Part shown: positions 57,895 through 64,000 of the stretch, piece after piece
How positions within the stretch are numbered: position 1 is the stretch's first letter
Layout: every line of letters starts with the position of its first letter
DNA from: Epiperipatus broadwayi
Lineage: Eukaryota; Onychophora; Udeonychophora; Euonychophora; Peripatidae
Length of the DNA: 64,000 bases
Assembly (NCBI GenBank): GCA_028023455.1
Contig: JAQFVV010006203.1
Coordinates: 13,614,348 to 13,678,347, forward strand
Direction of reading: 5' to 3'
Program-made: the position numbers and the translations under genes
The notes under the pieces: generated by a model
The model's database searches: none
What the model was told of the DNA's origin: nothing
The model's input: the letters and a program-made list of their open reading frames with translations, nothing else

Positions 57895-58729
57895 TATAGC
57901 CACAGGTATATAACAAGCCTGTGTTTCAGTTGTTTTATATATATTATAAAATAAAATTCTCAAAGTTTTGTTTTTTTATCATAAGTTTTAAAAATTAGTT
58001 TTACACTTTACAATCATTTGATAGAAATAAAAATTGTCATGCATAGAAAACCAGGTTGATCAAAAATCTATTCCCATAAGAGAATTATAATGGAAAATAA
58101 AATTCTATACTCATAGGTTTATGAAATTATATTTATTGAATTAGTCAGAATTTTTAATAAGTGCTTTAATTGGCTTCGATATTTTTGTAAATATTTATAA
58201 CCCTGTTGATTCAAGACAATTGTACATTTAATAGGAGGATTTATTTTTGCTTCATATTATTAGGATATGTTATCTTTTTAGTACTAGTATTGTTCTTGAT
58301 CTTTTAATGTAAACAACTGGTTTAAAATGATCCATTAAGAAATAATTCAGTCACATTAAAGATGTGAGTACCTATTTAATTGGGTCACATTCGATTTATT
58401 TTTCTGAAAAAATGTTTCATTTATATATTTGTGAACCACTGTGAAATAAGGTAGTGCACTTTATGCTGAAAACACATGCCTCTTCACATTTCTAATGGTG
58501 TGTTATAATTTGTTAGGATATCAAAATATATTTTACAAATTACAATTTGAAATAAATAATATATGCCAATTACCATATCTCACAACATAATATTTTTTTT
58601 GTAACTCTATGGCAATGTTTACCTTCTATTATGGATTTTCAATTGCATATTGAGTAGCCTGTCTCTATTAATAGAATTGTTCAAATGAAAAATTGTTTCA
58701 ATACTGAAAATGATATGCTTTTTCAACAG
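57895..58729. other. AT-rich sequence, no gene seen
   Basis: The first 50 bases hold the end of the family B repeat; the rest has no supported feature. Confidence 0.4.
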
Positions 58730-58814
58730 CCTATGCTGCATAAAACCACTGGCAATAACCTCAGTCACACTGTATTTCCTGAACTAATGGGCTTTATGCT
58801 GATGAAAATAGTTG
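58730..58814 (+). CDS. alternative candidate 5' exon of HPS4 (weak)
   Basis: tttttcaacag precedes and gttg|gtaagg follows an 85-base stretch open in one frame from CCT ATG (58733). It reads MLHKTTGNNLSHTVFPELM and on to KIV. Its donor is phase 1, and joining to an acceptor at 59939 (tttccag) would restore the frame of VFFLYD. Splice sites look better than those of 41101, and the intron would be only 1.1 kb. But the peptide has no likeness to HPS4 leaders, and it could be chance or a 5' untranslated exon. Confidence 0.2.
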
Positions 58815-59932
58815 GTAAGGAGAATGTAATGAAAGAAATATGCAGATATATTTTACAGCAATAATTTCCTTACTAATTTTTTGTTGCTATGGAAATCAGT
58901 ACAAAAAGATTATGCCTTTTATAAATTCACAATAAAAATTTATATTAATTTAAACATCTGAAAGAATTAGTAAATGGGAGAGTAAAATTATTTAAACATT
59001 GAATTACCTTTTTTTTTTTTTTTTTATTGAAGTAAAATTTGTTTTTGTTTTGATAGAAAGATTCTTTTTAAAAACTTTTTTTTTTAATTTGTCTAATTTT
59101 TATCCTTTAAAATTGATAATCATTTGATATTTTTATGATCAAAACTATATTAATAGAGATTAAGCATAAAATATATCAATAAGTATATCTATTATATTTA
59201 AATACATGTGTAGTATTTATATTTTAAACTAGATATAATTAGAAGGGATTTGAACCCAGGCTTTCAAGCTTCCTTTAGACATTCACTCCATCCTATACAA
59301 CCAATACACATGACCAACTGTTGACCTTTTGAATTTTTTTCCTTAGTCAGAATTGAAAGTTCAAATTAACAATGAACTTATTGCCTTTTTAGAATCTTTA
59401 ATAAACAAAAGTTATCTTTATTTAATTATAAATACATCACAAATTCATTTAAAGTAACCAAACTGAAATGTTGCCAAACATAGAAATAGGCTATAATTGT
59501 CTTAATATTTATTGTTTATTTATAATGATACCAAAATAGTAATTAAAAGTACAAATTTTATGTATGTATATTTAAAATAAAGATACCTTTTCTTTTATCA
59601 TTTACTTTTTTGTTACCCAGGAAACTAAACCAATTTACATGCATAATATTTGAATTTTTTTTTTAATTAAAAACATTTAAAAAGAAAAAGATCATATTCA
59701 ATAAGTTTTAATTCTGTTGAGCAAGATTTTCATCTGCTAAAATCCTATACGAGCAAGTGGAAAAAATGAGATTATTTTGGTGAATTTAGTTATATCTTAC
59801 TAATCTTGTCACTTAAGAAATATAGTATTGATAAATAATGGTGATAGTCTTGAATATATTTTTTTATCTGATATTTATTCATGTTTTTAGAAAATACTCT
59901 AAAATTTTATATATTTTTTAAACAGATTGCAG

Positions 59933-60022
59933 TTTCCAGTTTTTTTCTTGTATGACCACAGCACAGCACTAAGTGAAGAAGATGATCCAAAAAATGCTAT
60001 TCTATATTTTTATCCACCTAAT
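59933..60022 (+). CDS. HPS4: HPS4 (BLOC-3 subunit) exon, start of longin-type domain
   Basis: Thirty codons: FPVFFLYDHSTALSEE, then DDPKNAILYFYPPN, with an acceptor (attgcag) before and a perfect donor (aat|gtaagt) after, phase 0. FFLYD and (I/A)xYFYP with an acidic stretch between match the opening strand-turn-strand of vertebrate HPS4. HPS4 pairs with HPS1 as BLOC-3, the nucleotide-exchange factor for Rab32/Rab38 in lysosome-related organelle biogenesis. An in-frame stop (59900-59902) and no ATG upstream show that a 5' exon is needed. The exact 5' edge could be 59926, 59933 or 59940. Confidence 0.82.
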
Positions 60023-60423
60023 GTAAGTATATGTCTGTGTAATTTATCTATTATTACATATTTGACATTTTAACATTTATCTGTAGTTTTAAAATGAGTA
60101 GAAATAGCTCTTCTTTGTAAATTTAAATATTATTTGATTACAGTTAATTTTGGCTTTAATATCTCAGTCAATTTAACACCCATTCCACTGGTTAAAGGTT
60201 TCCATGTAAAATCTTGGATAAAGTTGTAAGAAGCATTACTTTCTTACTATAAAAAGTTGATTGAATTGCATCAACTAGAGGATAGCTCAATTGATTATAT
60301 TAACAGCACTTAACAATGGTCAAACATAAATTTGTTCATAATGTTGTTTTCAATGATTAATAATGATTCCAACACAATTGAAATAAAACAGCTATATAAA
60401 AATAATAAATATTTTTTTTATTG

Positions 60424-60470
60424 AACCAGTTTTCGCCCTATATTAGGACCTTTTTAAAATACACTTTTCT
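60424..60470 (-). ncRNA. hammerhead-ribozyme-like remnant at the PLE 3' end
   Basis: On the minus strand ggtcctaatatagggcgaaa is followed by actggttcaat. gtcc can pair with gggc as stem II over a short loop, followed by GAAA, as in the hammerhead core. The expected CUGAUGA box before stem II is replaced by ttttaaaa. PLE terminal repeats are known to encode hammerhead motifs, and this lies downstream of a PLE nuclease in the same orientation. Inactive as it stands if the missing box is real. Confidence 0.45.
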
Positions 60471-60872
60471 AATATAATCATATGACCCTTATATCTATCA
60501 ATACTCCTGACGTTCATTTTACATAATCATTTTATATAATCACATAACCTATTTACGTATATATATATATTTCCCCCTCCCCCCTTTTTATATACTTATT
60601 ATTTTTAGACAGCAAATAAAATTACATTAAGTACAATTCAATAATTATATACATATATTATACACCATAAATTATATATTACTTTACATTAACTCTATAT
60701 ACTAAACTAAATTATATATCATTTCTCATATATTTCTACTAACCATATCTTTAAATACAACCTTATTTATTTATAGTTAATTAATTATTTACATTAACTA
60801 ATTATTTATATATATCATATATATTAATTTAAAAAACAACAACAAAAAAAACAAAAACAAATCAACCGCATA

Positions 60873-61256
60873 TTAAATTTTCCAGTTATCCTTTAATACC
60901 CATTTACTACTCAACTTTGCAGGGCCTTTAACTAAATTAACACATTTATTCATATTCTCTTGAATATACACTGTCTCATAATATTTCCTTCTATTATAAT
61001 CTTTAACATATTTTATAATTTCCATATCTTCAATACATCTTATTCTATGACCAGTATTTAAATAATGAACATATGGTCCTGAATTCATGTCTTTCCTATC
61101 AATAGTCCTATTATGTTCCTTTCCCCTTTCTATTGCTGTTTTTCTTATTTGACCTATATATATTTTACTGCAACTCTTACAAATTATTTTGTATATCATT
61201 CCTATTTTACTTTCTTTATTATTTTCTCTCTTCACATTTGATATCCATTTTTTCAA
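60873..61256 (-). CDS. PLE GIY-YIG endonuclease domain remnant, 127 codons
   Basis: Residues 21-29 (IYKIICKSC) and 32-36 (IYIGQ) are the two halves of the GIY-YIG core with Cys pairs typical of PLE nucleases. ERGKEHN near 43-49 carries the conserved Arg and His region, HYLNTGH (64-70) fits the PLE pattern, and ETVYIQ (94-99) contains the Glu expected to bind metal. The frame is intact to its stop, so decay is mild. The ATG is an internal Met after a stop, not a native start. The sequence differs from the PLEs at 43-46 kb, so at least three PLE lineages are present. Confidence 0.82.
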   Translation of the reverse strand: MKKWISNVKRENNKESKIGMIYKIICKSCSKIYIGQIRKTAIERGKEHNRTIDRKDMNSGPYVHYLNTGHRIRCIEDMEIIKYVKDYNRRKYYETVYIQENMNKCVNLVKGPAKLSSKWVLKDNWKI

Positions 61257-61676
61257 GCAATTCTTATATTCTCATTCAACTTCACTTTTACTAAAATCTT
61301 ATATGCATCTTTATAATAAGTTATTGATATCCATTTATTATTGATCCATCCATCTTTGTTTTTATTTTTTCTTTCCCCATATTTTACTTTATCTTTACTC
61401 TTACTGTGTTTTGATAAGATTGAATTAGAACTGGAGGTAGAGAAGTTTGTCTTATTAATAAGGTATAATGTAATTGACTTAAATTTATAAGAAAATTTGA
61501 ATGAAGCTAAGTTTATGATTCCTCTGCATTAACTCCTATAATGGGTTAAATATATAAATGTTTTAATACACACTTTTATATATTATGATCATTACTATTA
61601 ATATAAATTATTAAATATATATGTAAAATCAACATAAAACATGATCAATGTATATAAAAACACAATAACTTTTAAA

Positions 61677-61796
61677 CATTAAATAATAAATTGCAGAAGC
61701 ATTTTCAATTATTGGCACATAGTCATTACCTTACAGTTGACGGTGATTAGTTGGCATTAATTGAAAGTGTTTCTGCAATTTATTTGTTATTTAATG
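61677..61796. other. 120-nt imperfect hairpin in the HPS4 intron, pre-miRNA-like or miniature element
   Basis: Arm 61677-61725 (ttgcagaagcattttcaatt and attggca inside) pairs with 61744-61796 (ttggcattaattgaaagtgt, ttctgcaattta). There are scattered mismatches, a 4-base bulge and an 18-base loop. Size, mismatches and loop resemble an animal miRNA precursor; a small fold-back transposon is equally possible. Confidence 0.6.
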
Positions 61797-63020
61797 ATTT
61801 ATTTATTACCTTTTTTTTTTTAAAAAAAAAAAAAACATCTACCTACAACAATATTTGTACACAAATTTATTCTGAAAATGCATATTCTTTAGCAAGTACA
61901 TATTCACTACAATTATTTTTCAATAAATACCAAAGTGATTTGCAACTTATTTTTTATTTCATTAAACTTATAGGTATAGACTTTAATCTCTCACATATCT
62001 TTGGCATTTGTATATTAAATTGTAATAATCATTAATAATTTTATGTAGATGCATGATTATTTATAAGCATTCATCTTTTTTTGCATGTACACTTGATTTT
62101 ATGTTTTCTGGAAATTATGATCAATCTCTTTCATCTCAATGTGATTGTAATCATTATATATATAATTTCAGATGATATAATTTATCAGAACAAAAGAGGA
62201 AAAATAAATTAAATTCTGATTATAAAGGCTTAAAATGTTGATTATATATGTATATAATTTAGTCATTTTTTGTAAAAGTCTCATTTTATAAAACTTTAAT
62301 AAAAACAGAATGCCTTTTTTTTTTTTTTTGTATTTTGTGTAAGTTTCCTACAAATTCATCAAATAAATGATATTAAAATGGAGCTTCTACCATGTTTTTA
62401 AATTTATTTTTAGTCTGCATAACTATTTTATTTATTATTATTTTTATATTCTGAAAATAAACTAGTTCTATTGTTTACCCCATACAAGTTCTCTCCCCTA
62501 TTTTCATTTATCATTTTATTTATTTATCATATGTAATGAATTGCTTTAAGGAGAGATGAGCATAAAATGGTAAACATACTTGCATTCATTTGAGCATACT
62601 GAGATTATTATGCCTCTTTTTCTCATCTGGGGAATCTTATCATAATCTTTTAATTTTATAATTAGCCCATTTTACCATTGTAATTATTAATATGCAAATT
62701 ATAAATTCACAACAGTTCTGTTTTTCTATAGATAACAGTAAAGTATTTACTGATACAGTAATAATGTTCCATCATTTTTATCTCTTCAGCTATTAGCAAT
62801 GATGAAAAGATTTGGATAGAAAGTAAAAAGGTTTTGGTTTGATTTCTAATCAGGGATTGTTAAAAAAAAGATGGAAAATAGTTCTTAGTCTGTTGTTCAA
62901 TTGAATGCAGCTAATGATTGCTACCTGCCATTTTGATGCTCATACTTTATTTTTATATATTATACATGTACTATTTGTATGTGTTTTGCATGTAATAATC
63001 AGAATTGTTTTATGTTTTAG

Positions 63021-63164
63021 ATTTCTGATACAGTTCAGTGTATTTGGATTGGTCAGTTAATGGGAATATCAAAATTTTTTCAAACATGTTTTAATTCTTC
63101 TCCATATCTTATCAAGCTTCAGAATGAAAAATTTGCTCTGAAAAAATGTGGCAGTTATACTTTG
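63021..63164 (+). CDS. HPS4: HPS4 exon, continuation of the longin-type domain
   Basis: Forty-eight codons between an acceptor (tatgttttag) and a donor (ttg|gtaaga), both phase 0, directly continuing the frame of the exon ending at 60022. It reads ISDTVQCIWIGQLMGISKFF, then a Cys-Phe-Asn-Ser-Ser-Pro stretch, LIKLQNEKFALKKCGSYTL. The order IGQLMG...SSPYLIKL...KFALK matches CGQIAG...DSPPTLVRL...KFAIK of vertebrate HPS4, which makes the identification firm. The remaining exons must lie beyond the window on the plus strand. Confidence 0.85.
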
Positions 63165-64000
63165 GTAAGACTTAATTAAGTTAAAAAATTATTTAAATGG
63201 ATACATATATAAATTTAAACTTTTGATGGTACTTTCACTTAGTGATTATAATGATTATTATTTATTAATATTTTTTATTTTTAAAATTCTGAGTATAATC
63301 GTGATTAAACTTTAATTCACTGTTAAAAATACAGATTGGCATAATATTAAAAATATAAAAATTATGATGCTAGTTTGATTGTAGTTCAGCAGCTTAGGAT
63401 ACATATTAAATGAAGATTTATTAAGCTAATTTAGGAAATTAAAAGGGCAATTAGTAATTAATTATTAGTATACAAGTATTAAAAATAAAGCATCTGTGCA
63501 TTAAGAATTAATAGTTAATGATATTCTTTTATTTTAAAATTAGATATAAGTCTGAAAAAATAAGAGCAGTTAGCAAATGGAATTTTAAAAAAAATTGTAT
63601 TAATTAATGTTCTTCTCAGATTCAAATAATAATGATAATAAAAAGATAAATTATAATTTTCCTTTTGCATTCCACTTCAAAGAGTACAATTTTTATTTAT
63701 ATGCATAGAGCATATTAACAATTATTTCACTTTTTCATAATATATGTTCTTTTACTTAATGTGATACATTTCAAATAGAACAAATACATTTTTTTAAAAA
63801 TAGAAATAATGTTAAATGAATTACCTATATTATCTCTATATGGTATATGCAGTATGTGTAATCCTAATATTGGTTTAAAAGGTTTTTATTTTTAATTTTG
63901 ATAAATAGATAAAACTATAGTAAATGTATGCAGCATATTCAACATTTTGTGTGTGTGCAAATCAATTACTAACACTGTTATTCTAATTTTTGCTTATTTG
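63165..64000 (+). other. HPS4: HPS4 intron, continuing past the window
   Basis: Begins gtaaga; AT-rich, with no acceptor-bounded exon recognised before the window ends. Confidence 0.65.

Larger units (their letters stand above)
60420..61395 (-). mobile_element. Penelope-like element fragment (GIY-YIG end and 3' tail), minus strand
   Basis: On the minus strand, coding-like sequence begins near 61395 (NKWISITYYKDAYKI, a thumb-region trace). It breaks at a stop near 61260, continues as the GIY-YIG frame and is followed at 60470-60424 by a hammerhead-like motif. It is a 5'-truncated insertion within the HPS4 intron, opposite to the gene. No target duplication was resolved. Confidence 0.75.
60023..63020 (+). 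other. HPS4: HPS4 intron (phase 0, 2998 bp)
   Basis: Begins gtaagt and ends tatgttttag. It holds the minus-strand PLE remnant at 60420-61395 and a long hairpin at 61677-61796. The rest is AT-rich; the 61751-62035 frame overlaps the hairpin and is not supported. Confidence 0.8.

Noticed and set aside
58730-58814. Splicing of 41101-41123 to 58730-58814
   Set aside because: The joined frame meets a TAA within the exon, so both cannot be coding in the same transcript in that way.

Overview
The window is very AT-rich (roughly three quarters A+T by eye) eukaryotic DNA with spliceosomal signals, long introns, non-LTR (RTE-like) and Penelope-like retroelements, a tRNA-derived SINE and several fold-back repeats. 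It fits a large, repeat-rich invertebrate animal genome. The only host gene recognised is HPS4, a subunit of BLOC-3, which Drosophila and Caenorhabditis are understood to lack. That points to another metazoan lineage such as a mollusc, chelicerate or similar; the species cannot be fixed from the sequence. A 500-base run of N (2152-2651) is a scaffold gap.

Layout. 400-1440 is a diverged tandem repeat with a period of about 180-213 bp. 2960-4460 is a decayed LINE on the minus strand. 4480-7870 is a GC-elevated, non-coding block full of short tandem repeats, with a related-looking patch at 8490-8950. 11094-11389 is an inverted-repeat element. 13197-16455 is the best-preserved retrotransposon, a nearly full-length RTE-like LINE with four visible reading-frame breaks. 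Decayed minus-strand parts of the same family lie at 21516-22215 (5' end) and 18525-18965 (3' end). 23715-23852 is a tRNA-derived SINE with an 18-bp target-site duplication. 31881-33194 is a DNA-transposon-like element with 48-bp terminal inverted repeats and an 8-bp duplication. 35950-38525 is a second, older LINE.

43482-46085 is an old Penelope-like element (PLE) with inverted terminal repeats. A younger PLE (44400-45677) is inserted inside its GIY-YIG domain. It has its own inverted repeats, a 14-bp duplication and a 341-codon ORF. A third PLE remnant lies at 60420-61395 on the minus strand and ends in a hammerhead-like motif. A short non-autonomous repeat family, here called family A, with 9-14 bp target duplications occurs at 17235, 48610, 49489 and 56074, plus a tiny derivative at 33667. 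A second family, family B, is tandem at 52327-52970 and forms an almost perfect 803-bp palindrome at 57092-57894.

The host gene is at the right end, on the plus strand. Two exons (59933-60022 and 63021-63164), both bounded by phase-0 introns, encode the start of the HPS4 longin-type domain; the rest lies beyond base 64000. A candidate first coding exon at 41101-41123 joins in frame to an acceptor at 59926. It would give a first intron of about 18.8 kb that holds the nested PLEs and families A and B; this is an inference. Everything else appears to be AT-rich intronic or intergenic sequence with no gene I can support.
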